Assembly: GCA_946811695.1 (NCBI GenBank)
Contig: OX328125.1
Coordinates: forward strand, 44,346,586 to 44,410,585
DNA length: 64,000 nucleotides
Source of the DNA: Gonocerus acuteangulatus
Lineage: Eukaryota > Arthropoda > Insecta > Hemiptera > Coreidae
Reading direction: 5' to 3'
The translations under genes were made by a program, and so were the position numbers. Position 1 is the stretch's first letter. Each line of letters starts with the position of its first letter. Shown here one piece after another: positions 46,886-59,327 of the stretch. The notes below the pieces were generated by a model that saw only the letters and a list, made by a program, of their open reading frames with translations, was not told the origin of the DNA and did no database searches.

Positions 46886-47626
46886 CTTGCTGTTATCCGG
46901 CGTGCCATGCTACACCTACTTTCTTTATATAGAAAAGCCTAAATAAATTAGAAACCAAATAAGTATTATTAAAATATAATAAGACGAATCTGTAACTGTT
47001 TCGAACCCGTGACTTCTCAACTGTGAGTCCTAGACGACTTTGACCTAACCTATAACACCCCCGTATCAAGACATACATGTAAGCCAAGTTTTGTAGAAAT
47101 CGATCTAACGGTGTGGATTTTTATTAAAAAAAAAAAAAAACATATAGACAGCAGCTGGTAGTCGTTTTTGACCTGGCCTATGACAATCCCCTGATCAAGA
47201 CCAACCTGTGTGCCCAGTTTGGTCAAAATCTGTCAAACTGTGTGGGTTTGTATGAAGAACATACATACAGACAGACAGATGGTAGTCGTTATAACCTAGC
47301 CTACGGCACTCTCCAGATTAGGATCTACCTGTGTACCGAGTTTAGTCAAAATCGGTCGAACGGTGTAGATTTTTATAGGGAACAAACATACAGACAGATA
47401 GCTGGTAGAGGTTTTTGACCAAACCAACGGCACTCTCTTGATTAAGATCTACATGAGTACCGAGTTTAGTCTAGTTTATTTTTGACCTAGCCTAGGAGAT
47501 TTCTCGTATCAAAACCTACTATTATTCCAAGTTTTTTCAAAATCGGTCAAACGGTGTGGATTTGTATAAGGAACAAACAAACAGGCAGACAAAGATACAG
47601 ACACGTGATTTTTATATATTTATATA
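46884..47626 (-). mobile_element. Non-autonomous Helitron, reversed copy
   Basis: On the minus strand it starts near 47626 (ATAAATATATAAAAATCACG), runs through about five ~123-bp units and ends GCACGCCGGATAACAGCAAGT, a degraded CTAGT terminus. It parallels the 5115 copy throughout, including the CAAGTTGAGAAGTCACGGG-type segment before the end. Confidence 0.75.
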
Positions 47627-47636
47627 GGTAAATGGG

Positions 47637-47985
47637 GACGAGGTTAGCTCAGTGGTAGAGTACTGAACTAATAAGCTAGAGGCCTTAGTTTAAATCCGGA
47701 GCGAGCACTTTTAGAGCAAGATTTTTTCTTCTATTGTTTCCTTCATGGGTAAAATTTGGCCTCCATGACCGTCCCTAGTCCTACACAGCCTTTAATTAAT
47801 TTAATAATGGGTACCTTGGTTGGTGTTAATGACTCTAGCAGTCGAAGCAGCCATGGGGAAAATCAGGCGGCTGGAGCATAGAGTACTGACCACACTATCT
47901 TCCTAGTGTGCCGTATGGTCATTAATCAGATACCTCGATAGTATCTGCCCCTCAGGGCCCTCGTGGCATGTTACGGGACTGATTT
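47637..47985 (+). repeat. tRNA-derived SINE, full copy
   Basis: The head resembles an alanine-type tRNA: A box TTAGCTCAGTGGTAGAG and B box AGTTTAAATCC. The body contains AGCCTTTAATTAATTTAATA, GGTACCTTGG and GTCGAAGCAGCCATGGGGAA. It ends GGGACTGATTTT before a short TA run. The cloverleaf is imperfect and the element is dispersed, so it is a SINE, not a tRNA gene. It lies just beside the 5' end of the reversed Helitron. Confidence 0.85.
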
Positions 47986-48001
47986 TATATATATATATAT
48001 T

Positions 48002-48057
48002 CACAAATTTGAACCATTGTTATTTTCGTCACTAGGTTCCTTCCTATGAAGGGAGGG
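48002..48057 (+). repeat. Family A right-end fragment fused to the GC-rich arm
   Basis: ACAAATTTGAACCATTGTTA and CTTCCTATGAAGGGAGGGAG are family-A terminal sequences. They pass directly into CTAGTTAAATAAATAAATAA of the GC-rich arm. Confidence 0.6.
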
Positions 48058-48369
48058 AGCTAGTTAAATAAATAAATAAACAAATGAGAGAGGGAGCCGG
48101 GCTGGCCGGGAAAGAATGTCCAGCTCCCTTTCTCACCGGGGCCCGGCCGGGACACGGGCTCGGCACGGCCCCGGCCCGGACCCGGCACGGTCTAGCGTGA
48201 ACTAGTCCATTAAAAAGGCTGGTGTGATTGTTTCACCGTGCCCCGGCCGGGCAGTGCCCCCGACCCCGGCCGTGCCCCGGCCCGGACCCGGCACGGTCTA
48301 GCGTGAATAGGTTATAGTATGCATGGTGGCCCGGCCGGGCCCCGGCCCGGTCTAGCGTGAATCAGCCTT
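48058..48369 (-). repeat. GC-rich inverted arm, right
   Basis: Inverted counterpart of 43029-43240 with about 90 extra outer bases. TCTAGCGTGAA occurs three times, each after a CCCGGCACGG-type run. Outermost motif: GGTCTAGCGTGAATCAGCC. Confidence 0.75.
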
Positions 48370-48387
48370 AACACTATTTATTATGAT

Positions 48388-48535
48388 ACTAGCTGTTACC
48401 CGGTGTGCAATGCTACACCTACTTTATATTAAATATCTGTAGCCGGGCTTACCATGCTACACATGCTTCATATTAAATAGTTGTAACCCAGCTTCCATGG
48501 TACGCCTACCTTATATTATATATTTAAAAAAATTA
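48388..48535 (-). repeat. Three tandem Helitron 3' ends
   Basis: On the minus strand three diverged ~45-bp units each contain a GTAGG/CATG-type block and a GCxxGGGT hairpin arm. The last ends ACACCGGGTAACAGCTAGT. A second, older case of the terminus being multiplied as in 14683-15577. Confidence 0.65.
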
Positions 48536-49328
48536 ATGATAATATTATATTGGTCCAAATTATGAGAATATAAGATAATAAATTGAGAGCTCGGCTGAAA
48601 AATTCATTTTCCATTTTTTTTAAGAGAAAGTGGGGTGAAAAATAAATTAATCCTTATTTTTTAAAAAGTACCCTTATTTTAAAAAGTACCCTTACTTTTA
48701 AAATGGTATTAAAATTAAATGATTCCAAATAATTTAATTGCAATACCGTTTTAAAGAAAATCCAAATCAAACTCCCTGTGTTTAATTTTTTTAAAGAAAA
48801 AAAAAATATGTGGTCCATAAATAAATATTCATAAAAAATAGCAATACAAATGAGGCATTTAATTAAGGTTATGATTAGTTATAAGTTGTAATAACCTACA
48901 ACTGAAACTATAATCTTTATTTTCATTGATTTTTTTTTAAAATATAATATTTATTTATTTTAAGGGCTTCGCATCTAAAGCTAAAACCTCAACCTTGCGC
49001 AAATATAATATTAATATGTTATATTGTTTACCTGTTCATGTAATAATCCGTAACTGAGTTTTTTTTTGTGAATGAAAAAGTAGGTATGTCGTGCAGGGTT
49101 TATGTTATTTATGCCAAAAGGAAAGTTTTAAAAACATAGTTTGTTGTTTCAAATACACTTTCACATATTTTTGTTCACTTTTTTTTCCTTTCTATTAAAG
49201 CTTCTGTTTCAAATTTTATGGTTCATGAGCTCTTCTATAAGGATAGTCCTTCTATCATAGGAAATAGGGGCCTCTAAGAATAAAAACAAATTTAAGATAA
49301 TTTTCCCAGAATTGCAACCGTATTTAAA
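48536..49328. other. Anonymous AT-rich DNA
   Basis: No recognisable feature. Confidence 0.4.
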
Positions 49329-50061
49329 CATTTAGTCCAAGAGCTGGTAACATACTTTTCAAGTGTTTTATGTACCTTGAAATTGTGCTATAGTGGGTCT
49401 CTAGTGTCGATAAAAAGTTAAGTATGTGGTTGCTGGACGTACCTTGAAACACCAGGTACTGCGCATGGTAATCAGTAACAAACTATGGGCCAAAAATAGT
49501 GTTTTATTCTGAAGCCATAAGTCTTTAATGTAAAATTAAGGCAATTCTATAATGAATAATATATAAGGCAGACACTTTTAAGTGGGATACATATAAAAAA
49601 AAAACCGAAGTGGGTTTTTTGTAATATTAAATGAAGTCTCTTCTTCACACTGCTATTTAAACACCATAATTGAAAATAATTACAAAAGGGCAGACACTTT
49701 TTGGAAGGTTTAGTAATCAGCAAACATGAAAATAAATTCAGCCGATGATAGACTGCAATACACTGTGTGCAACCGTAAGAGTGAGTGAGAGCACCAATCA
49801 TCTGGACAGGACAGTTGTGACTGTTCTAGAAATAAAGCAACTTGCCTTAATTATACATTAAAGATTGTTGGCTTCTGAATAAAATACCATTTTAGTGACA
49901 TATTTTTTTAACACCTTTCCCCTATGTGCAGTACCTGGTGTTCCAAGGTATGTCCAGGATACACATATATGCCTTACCTATCCACGACATGCAATACACC
50001 AAAATTCCAAGGTGCATAAAACACTTCATGAAATTTGCGTTACCAGCTCTCCGACTAAATG
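49329..50061. mobile_element. 733-bp TIR element with ~150-bp inverted ends
   Basis: The left arm (CATTTAGTCCAAGAGCTGGT ... CACCAGGTACTGCGCAT) and right arm (ATGTGCAGTACCTGGTGTTC ... ACCAGCTCTCCGACTAAATG) pair over about 150 bp with gaps. No target duplication or transposase recognised. An 84-codon minus-strand frame inside has no family resemblance. Confidence 0.7.
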
Positions 50062-50599
50062 GTGACAGTCAGAGGATATAACTATCTCAGACAAAAGAAA
50101 GCATATGTCAGAATATAATGATTAAATTATTATGGATATTAAATTAATAAAAAATTGCATGGAAAATTTAATTACTTATTCATTTATTAGAACACCACAA
50201 TTCACGTGACTTCCTCTTCTTATAAAAATAATATTTTAATACATTAATTTATCTGCAAAAAAAAAATAGCATGCAAAAGAAATATTATAAGAAGAATAAC
50301 TTTATTTTTAAAAAAATTAAAGTGAGTAAAAATCATACATTCATTTGTATGATTATAAACATTTATGTAATTTATTATGTACATCTATCTATATGCGAAT
50401 AAAAAAAAAATAAGTTAAATATAACAACATTTAATATAATATTTTAATAATATTTGCATATGTATGTGAGAGAATTAATTTCAAGTTCATAAATTTAAGT
50501 CCTTTACAAAATTACATTGTTCACAAAGGAGTTTTTAATGTTTAAAAAAATCTTTATGTTTAAAACAAAAAGTTCTATCTTTTTGGGAAATCTTGGAAC
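50062..50599. other. AT-rich DNA, possibly the lost 3' side of the copia copy
   Basis: Mostly A/T runs. No LTR recognised. Confidence 0.35.
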
Positions 50600-51665
50600 T
50601 TTAAACTTCACTTAAAGCTACATATTCTGCATATGTAGACTCTTCTGTAACATCTTTTTTCTTTCTCAATTTCCAGTATAATACATTACCAAATAACCTA
50701 ATAAGAAAACCAGTGGTGGATTTTCCTTCTAAATGATCATTTAAGAATATAGTCTCTACATCCATCTGTTCAACATTTAGACCCATTTGATATCTTCTAC
50801 TTTCTTATTTCAACAAAATCTCAAGCATTATTTTGTTTCAAACTATCTATTTCTCTATCCCAAAAATCACAATCGCTTGAACTTTATCAGATTCACCCTC
50901 AGCCAATCCAATACAGCTTATGTTTTCTTGGATAACATCAACATGCCTAGCGACAATGATTTTATTATTCAAAAGTACTTTATATCTCACTTCACTATAA
51001 CCGATTAAAATGCACATATTCACCTTTTTATCCCATTTAGAAGTTATTATTTGTTCTGGTTTCCTAACAAAATTTTTACTACCATATAAATTAAAGTTAG
51101 AAACATCTGGTTTCTTTACAAAACAGATTTCATAGGGTATTTTACGGTCAATGGTGTTAGCTAAAGAGAGATTTTTCAAATAAGTTGCTGCTCAGACCAT
51201 TTCTGGCCAACATTTTTTTCTACAATAGCTTCTGCCAGTAAGCAATGAAATATATTCATAATTGTTCTAGTAAATCACACCATTTAATTCATGAACATAT
51301 GAGGGGCAGGGATTAATTATGATACCCTTTTTTTTTGGTAGTCATAATTCTTACTATTTAAATATTCCTTACCAATGTCACATCTCATAATACCAATTCT
51401 CTTATTTCCTAAGTTTTCAACCTCGTTTACTTATTGAACAAAGGAATGAAAAACTTCTGTTTTAGGTTTAATAGTTTAAATCCTAGCAATCTTACTATTT
51501 ATTTATTTATACATCAGTGAGACCGCGACAAAGGGAATTCATCACTAAACACTTAAGTAACAATAAACAATACTGAACAATTATGAAGAAATTAACATGA
51601 GGGCAATCTTACTATAATCATCTATAAATGAAACAAAATATTTTTCACCTTTGAGACTCATAGTT
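50600..51665 (-). pseudogene. copia-type (Ty1/copia) retrotransposon pol fragment
   Basis: Read on the minus strand: integrase KYFVSFIDDYS (first catalytic Asp, ~51640-51612), RIGIMRCDIGKEY (second Asp), SYVHELNGV, then KIPYEICFVKKPDVSNFNLYG and ILIGYSE of the integrase tail. REIDSLKQNN (start of RT) and VEQMDVETIFLN (RT motif A) follow. It then jumps directly to the RNase H end (STTGFLIRLFGN ... TYAEYVALSEV), so most of RT is deleted. Several stops and small frameshifts. No gag, protease or LTRs are visible. Pol order INT-RT-RH defines copia rather than gypsy. Split by a small retroposon. Confidence 0.9.
51499..51602 (-). mobile_element. Short retroposon inside the copia integrase
   Basis: About 104 bp flanked by the 13-bp direct repeat GCAATCTTACTAT (51486-51498 and 51603-51615). 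On the minus strand it ends ACTGATGTATAAATAAATAA, an A/T-rich tail typical of a LINE or SINE 3' end. Removing it and one repeat copy joins DDYSKIA to the rest of the integrase. Confidence 0.8.
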
Positions 51666-51857
51666 AACAAAAAAGTTAAGAGTTTCTCCACATACTAAAA
51701 CCTTCTCCGTCAAATACCAGTACAAACATATTCATTTAACAGAAAAGCGAGTGAGAGACTACTTCAACCGAATACTATAACCGACATTGCAACCTTCCTT
51801 TACTAAAGAGATAAAAAACTATCTCTCAACAAAAGTATTGAAATTATTAAAGTTCTG

Positions 51858-52465
51858 GGTACTTACGTATTAGCGTCACAGCAGGTTAAAGAGGCGGGTC
51901 TCGTTCAGAGATCTGGATCATGGATAACGCATTTTATTGGTCAATCACTATCAAAGATATCATCTATTTTGTTTATAGTAGCCATCTTGTTCCCTTTGCC
52001 TTTTTAACGCAATTCATTTGTGCTTTATTTACCCACGCAATTGTTGTTGTTTTTTTTTTTGTTACGCGATTTCAGTTTCTGTGCGAGATAGCGACATCAG
52101 AATAGCTAGGATGAAAGCTACTTTTTCGAAGCGATGCCAAATTGTTTATCAGTCCATTATTCAGAAAAAAACCATCCTTGATCTATATTATCAACGAGTT
52201 GGATTGACTAGAGTTTAGATATAATCTTGAACGAGCGTAGCGAGCGGAAACGCATAGCAATTATGCTATTAATATAAGTGCTACGCGTTTTCGCTAGCTA
52301 AAGGTTACATATATCAAAACTCTAGTTAACCTAAATCGTTGATAATCCCGTCGCCATATTGGCGAAATCTGATTTGACTCCTTGATCCAGATCTCTGACA
52401 CGGTGTAGATCCAGTTCTCTGAGACCCGGCTCTTTAACCTGCTTTGACGCTAATATGTAAGTACC
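51858..52465. mobile_element. 608-bp TIR transposon with perfect 8-bp target duplication
   Basis: Ends GGTACTTACGTATTAGCGTC and inverted GACGCTAATATGTAAGTACC, with inverted similarity over ~60-80 bp. AAGTTCTG flanks both sides (51850-51857 and 52466-52473). Starts GGTA like the 529-1605 element and likewise contains the GAGCG/GCGAGCGGAAACGCATAGCA palindrome. No transposase. Confidence 0.88.
52187..52340. repeat. Palindrome nested in the 51858-52465 element
   Basis: TTATCAACGAGTTGGATTGA pairs with the region before 52335 (AAATCGTTGATAA). It contains AGCGAGCGGAAACGCATAGC, matching 791-1002. Confidence 0.7.
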
Positions 52466-52814
52466 AAGTTCTGAATAGAAACACGAACACTTAATTATAT
52501 TATATTAGTCCAAATTATGATTAGATAAACACAGAACATTTTTATGATATACTTATTTATACGATATTAGTCTATATTCTGGTTAGAGCAGTGTTGCCCT
52601 AGGCAATCAAATCAAAATTGATTTGATATGAAGGAAACTGATCTGATATTAAGAAAATTAATCTTAAAAAATATGATATTTTATTATATGATATCTTATA
52701 TGATATTTGTCCAAACTCTGAGAATATAAACCTACTATTTAGATAAACAAACAAAGGTTTTGTATTGCACTTCTTCTTAGAAGGAGGGGCAACACTGGAA
52801 AGAAAATGCCGATT
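52466..52814. other. Anonymous AT-rich DNA
   Basis: Repeated GATATGATAT-like phrases (52620-52700). No gene. Confidence 0.35.
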
Positions 52815-53012
52815 TCTGACTATAAACTCTTCTGTATATGACAGTTTCGAACTCGTTACTTCCAAACTATGAATCCTAGAAGATTTTGAGCTAGCCTACG
52901 AGATTTCCCATATCAAGACGTACATATGTGCGAAGTTTGGTCCAAATCGGTCAAACGGTGTAGATTTGTATAAAGAACAAACAGACAGACACGAGATTTT
53001 TATATATATAGA
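52815..53012 (-). mobile_element. Helitron 5'-end fragment, reversed
   Basis: On the minus strand it begins TCTATATATATAAAAATC (53012) preceded by A, and keeps one repeat unit and the CAGTTTCGAACTCGTTAC-type segment. Confidence 0.7.
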
Positions 53013-54780
53013 TTGTGCAAGGACAATCAATATTATAAAGGCTATTAGGGGTGAAGTCTTTATTCTTGTACATTTTTCTGGGATCTTACAGAATCAACAA
53101 ACAGCTATTCATTTTTCCAGCCATAAAATAAGGTCTGTCACGAACACTGTGCTGTTCATTCAGTGTTTATCGTCTTTCCTTCTTATAATAAATGAAACTT
53201 CATTTACAATAAGGAAAATTCTCTCACAAACAGAGTAGGTAATTTTGTATGCCAGTTATATATGCAAAACACTACAATATTATGCTCTCAACTATTAAAA
53301 ATAACAAATATTCAATGGTTATTCTTATTTTATCAAATAACCCTTGGTGTGTATAAACCCTCTGTCGTAATGCCAGTGTATAAAGAGTCTGACCGACACG
53401 CAGCAAATGCAACGTTATTTTCAAGACAAATGAGGAGTTAATAACCACATTTTTCGCCAAATCAACATCTTATTCGTTAATATAAAGTTTTTAGACTTAC
53501 TCCCAAGTATTCTATAGGGTGTAAAAACAAGAAACAATGTTTCGTTTAGGAAACGCATCGAATCCGAGAAAATTACAATTCTGAGAATGTTATTAGTCTT
53601 CGGTATTCTGACTTTTTGGTAACGAAGTAACAACAAGGAACTATTAAGAATCAGACTTATAAACTAGAAGGAACGACATCAAAAATGAAGAAAACATTTC
53701 AAGTACAATGTGGTATCACAAAATTCAGTTTTCGGAATCGAGGCAGTTTATGCAAACTTTTCGGGAACATCCAAGGCAGATTGGATTTTTGAATTGGTGA
53801 ATTCAAATTTTGGTGATTGAATTCTTCATCATCAGAATCTCGCTGCTCGTCATCAAAGATCGTATTCAATATCAAACTCATGCATCAGACTGAAAATGCC
53901 TGATCAGTACGCTAAATGACCTTCTTACACTCTGAAGACAGAGTGCAGCAGACGGAACATAGCTCATACATGCAAGCTATCCTTACACACTTAATCTCAA
54001 CATAGTTTTATTTAAAAATGTATCTGTTATATTTTATTTTATTAAGGTTTTATACCTTTTTTATGAAAAAATAGCAATATTTAAACCGCGCCTTTATTGT
54101 GTAATTACAATGACTCAATTCCCGCCTTCACGTAACTCTAAAATAATTAAATAAAAAAGAGCTTAACATGCAGAAGGAACTATTTCCTTGAATACATGAA
54201 CTTCATGATTTACTTAGTTCACTTACACACTTCGTTACCGGCTATATCGCGTCGTATTTCGTTTCAAAAGAAGTTTATAAGATTAAAAAAAAATAATAAT
54301 AAAATGTAATACTTTTGAAGTAAGAAATGACAAAGAGTAAAAAAAGGACTGGCGATAGGCTAATCCCAGAAGGATCCAGTGGAATGTTTGCAGGCCTCCA
54401 ATTAGAGATACCTCTACCTCCTACACATACCTTTCTCAAATATTCAGCAAACGCGGTTTTCTCCGACCTGGCTTTTCGTTATAGAAACCCACCGAATCAT
54501 TCCTTCTTCGGACAACTTCCACTGTGCACATTCTTCGCCACAACAATTCCTCTCAGGATGGCAAAGGACATTACATTTGTTGATATATACTTGACAAACC
54601 TAATATTTTTTTGTTCCTTTGCCAAATATGTTTTTTTTTTCAGTACGCCGAGTAGTGCAGATTAGGAACGGACTATGTTCACTAAAATAACCCTTCAGTA
54701 TTAATAGGACAGTGGAGATAAGGATCGGGTAAGCCAATGGTCTCGAGACTGGCTCTTCAATGCCTGACAGGGCAAGACTC

Positions 54781-54782
<2 letters not shown>
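53013..54782. other. Region without a firm gene
   Basis: A 60-codon minus-strand frame (53881-53699) starts with an acidic stretch (DDEQRDSDDEEF) and might be a transposase N-terminus. A 112-codon plus-strand frame (54327-54665) matches nothing I know. Neither is supported by neighbours. Confidence 0.3.
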
Positions 54783-54853
<71 letters not shown>

Positions 54854-54864
54854 CATATACATAA

Positions 54865-54926
<62 letters not shown>
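54783..54926. repeat. (TA)n microsatellite, long
   Basis: About 144 bp with a few ATAC/ATAA interruptions. Confidence 0.95.
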
Positions 54927-54929
<3 letters not shown>

Positions 54930-54944
54930 GATGATTAGATAGTT

Positions 54945-55268
54945 AGCCGTCGAGGTGATAAGCAACCAGGGAATAGTTGGGATTCGGCTAAGAAAACCTC
55001 AATACGATTTATGTACAAAATCTATATTCAGGACATTTCGGCTACTCTTTGGTAGCCTTCGTCAGCAATGAAGGTGCCGGGAGGCAAAGGAAGACCAAAG
55101 TTAACTCTTAGTAGTAACCACAGTGAAAAGATAACGTCTTTCTCTGCCTCCCGGCACCTTCATTGCTGACGAAGGCTACCAAAGAGTAGCCTAAACGTCC
55201 TTAATTTACATTTTTTACATAAATCGTATTGAGGTTTTCTTAGCCGGATCCCATCTATTCCCTGATTG

Positions 55269-55275
<7 letters not shown>
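54945..55275. repeat. Family H inverted repeat with two hammerhead-like cores
   Basis: Two ~130-bp arms pair (55275 back against 54955). Each arm carries, on opposite strands, CTGACGA, then AGGCTACCAAAGAGTAGCC (a 6-bp stem and loop), then GAAA (left arm, minus strand) or TAAA (right arm, plus strand). The order is that of a hammerhead core, with one extra A before stem II. TA microsatellites flank both sides. Related single-arm copy at 28925. Confidence 0.6.

Positions 55276-55316
<41 letters not shown>
55267..55316. repeat. (TA)n microsatellite
   Basis: About 50 bp, running into ACAGGGTGGCCCAGAT, which resembles the end of the 44831 element family. Confidence 0.95.
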
Positions 55317-55319
<3 letters not shown>

Positions 55320-56222
55320 GGTGGCCCAGATAAGCAGGCCACGAGAGAAATAACTACTAAACGGTTGGAGTTATCACAATTTTTCAAAGGAGCAAAGTTC
55401 CAGTTTTTCGTCGAGACCTATAAAATGGTGCACTCGGAAATAAGAAAATCTCACTTCGAAAGGCTCAAATAGACCTTTGAAGGGAAGGGTTTCATCTTTA
55501 CATATGTGTTGCAGTGGATTTGTTAAATGTACAAACAAAACAAGGAAAAACCGTGCAAACGGGGCCATTGTTATTTTTGTGATCTGTGGCTTCTAAAACA
55601 AAGTATTTTCTAATTGGTACTTCCGCGATATTTTCATAAGATGGACATTAAAAGCGGTTTTCCTCCCTAAGGAGGGGAGAGCGGAAACGAGGTAAAGGGT
55701 ACTCCATGTAATACCGTCATCCTCAGGTAATGCCTCCAAATCGTGCGAATTGGATTATTGTGACATAAAGGAAATGACATTGGTGCAGCGTCGAAAAGTA
55801 ATATCGTTGAAATCTAGCCGTGAAAAGAAGAGATTTGCGAACATCTCGAATCTCAAACTAATACGTCGCCGTAAGCCGAAAATCTGTAAGAGGATGGCGT
55901 CGGGTTTCACAGATAGAAGTCTCCAATTTCCGCGAGATGTTTAATATCCAAGAGGAGAATGAAGGAATATCTTTTCTTCAGGTTCCCTAATACTCAGTCT
56001 TCAGAGTGCAATCATTCCACAGAACAGGAGGTAGTGGGAAAATTAATGTTTTTAGGAAAGAAATTGTCAATTCACTCTCGTGACTCACATACAGCTAACG
56101 ACCATGAAAATTATAAGTAAGAACAATAAAAAAGAATATAGTATCTCTATTTCGGGCTAATTTTTTTTATTATTACCCTAGTCGAGGAGGATGGATAACA
56201 CAGGCACACAAAATAAAAGTGG
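55317..56222. other. Anonymous DNA with a transposon-end-like start
   Basis: Begins CAGGGTGGCCCAGATAAG after TA. A family-A-like end is at 55630-55690. A 64-codon basic frame (55750-55944) is unassigned. Confidence 0.35.
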
Positions 56223-56784
56223 CATTTTCCAAAGATACTGTACATATCCTGCCTACGAAGACAAACTATCGAATATGCAACAATTCATTTTTCAGATTCT
56301 AGAGTTTGCTCTTGGATTGTGGAGGATACGGCTTGTCGTAAATTGCCACAACTCTAACCACTTCAGAATGGCTTTTCATGCCTTAAATAAATTATCAAAT
56401 AAGACATTTTTCAATATATTACTTCATCGATGGATAGAATATGTTCGTTCTCTAGTTTGCTCCGATTTGCATATTCGATAGTTTGACAAGGTAGGGACGA
56501 TATATTCTTATGTACCTACTTCGACACGCTGTATCCGAATCCGGACTCTGCAGTCAAAGATTCGTTTTTGCAAAATAGACATATTTTTCCTTGAAATAAT
56601 CTTGATTTTGCGTCGATGAGGTGAAACATACCTCGGATTCGAGTTCAGCGACCATCAAAACCTCATGGTCAGTTCCTAATGGAAATTTGACCTTAAACTT
56701 GACATGCTGAGGTGAAACGGAGTCCGGATTCGGAATCAGCGTGTCGAAATACATAAGAATATATGTATGGTGTCTTTGGAAAAG
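56223..56784. mobile_element. Palindromic MITE family P, copy 2, interrupted
   Basis: Left end ATTTTCCAAAGATACTGTAC and right end GTATGGTGTCTTTGGAAAAG pair. The body matches 12891-13361. The left arm is split 20 bp from the edge by a 254-bp MITE. Confidence 0.75.
56247..56500. mobile_element. TA-flanked 254-bp MITE (TCGTC family), copy 4, nested in family P
   Basis: Ends TCCTGCCTACGAAGACAAAC and inverted TTTGACAAGGTAGGGACGA, with TA at 56245-56246 and 56501-56502. Outside it, CATA and TTCTTATG join to re-form the family-P arm, which proves insertion. Confidence 0.85.
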
Positions 56785-56980
56785 ACCACTTTTCTTATTT
56801 TGTTTGTCCGTTTAATCGGTCAAATGGTGTGTTTTTTGTATGGAGAACTGATTTAAATTGATTTTATATTATTAATTCTATAGTAATAATTGATATTTCA
56901 TAGTGGGATAGAAACAAAAAAGAAAACATTTTTAAAAAATAATTTACCAAATATCATTTTAAAAATCCAGTACCAAGTAT

Positions 56981-58785
<1,805 letters not shown>

Positions 58786-59006
58786 GCTACTTGATTTTCT
58801 TAAAACAATCTCTCAGCCAAATAGTAGTGTCTGGCAGCAGGCAGCGCTGTGCAGGTAGTTCCAGCGTTTTACAGTTAGATTACTTCTCATTTCTTTGACA
58901 CTGTGAGCAGTAGTAAAAATGTTAATTGTAGAAAAGTAACCGATTTAAAAAAGATTCTTATAAACAGGAATTCATTACTTTTTACATCTTACAGCCTTTT
59001 CCGGGA

Positions 59007-59319
59007 CAGAGTTGGGCAAACGTTAGCGCGCGCTAAAAGCTGATACCTCTCCGCTAATTTAGCGAAACTGTAGAAAGCCAGCGCTAATAATTAGCGGTTA
59101 GCGGCGGCAGTGCGCTAACCGCTAATCTATTTATGAAATATCGTAATTGCTAATAGCTTAAGCTATAGTTACAAGTTGTAATAGCTATTTCATAAATAGA
59201 TTAGCGGTTAGCGCACTGCCGCCGCTAACCGCTAATTATTAGCGCTGGCTTTCTACAGTTTCGCTAAATTAGCGGAGAGGTATCAGCTTTTAGCGCGCGC
59301 TAACGTTTGCCCAACTCTG
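59007..59319. mobile_element. 313-bp palindromic hAT-type MITE with perfect 8-bp duplication
   Basis: Starts CAGAGTTGGGCAAACGTTAG and ends with the exact inverse. The arms (59007-59135 and 59190-59319) are almost perfectly complementary around a centre near 59163. TTCCGGGA flanks both sides (58999-59006 and 59320-59327). The ends match the giant foldback at 34002-42960, so both were probably moved by the same transposase. Confidence 0.93.
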
Positions 59320-59327
59320 TTCCGGGA

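Noticed and set aside
47637..47710. A tRNA gene (alanine-like head)
   Set aside because: The A and B boxes are present but the acceptor stem is imperfect, and the head is followed by the same ~270-bp body at several loci, which defines a SINE.
53699..53881. N-terminus of a Harbinger-like or other transposase
   Set aside because: Only a 60-codon acidic frame, with no catalytic domain, TIR or duplication to support it.
54327..54665. 112-codon frame as a host gene
   Set aside because: No recognisable domain, no neighbouring exons, and low-complexity hydrophobic runs.
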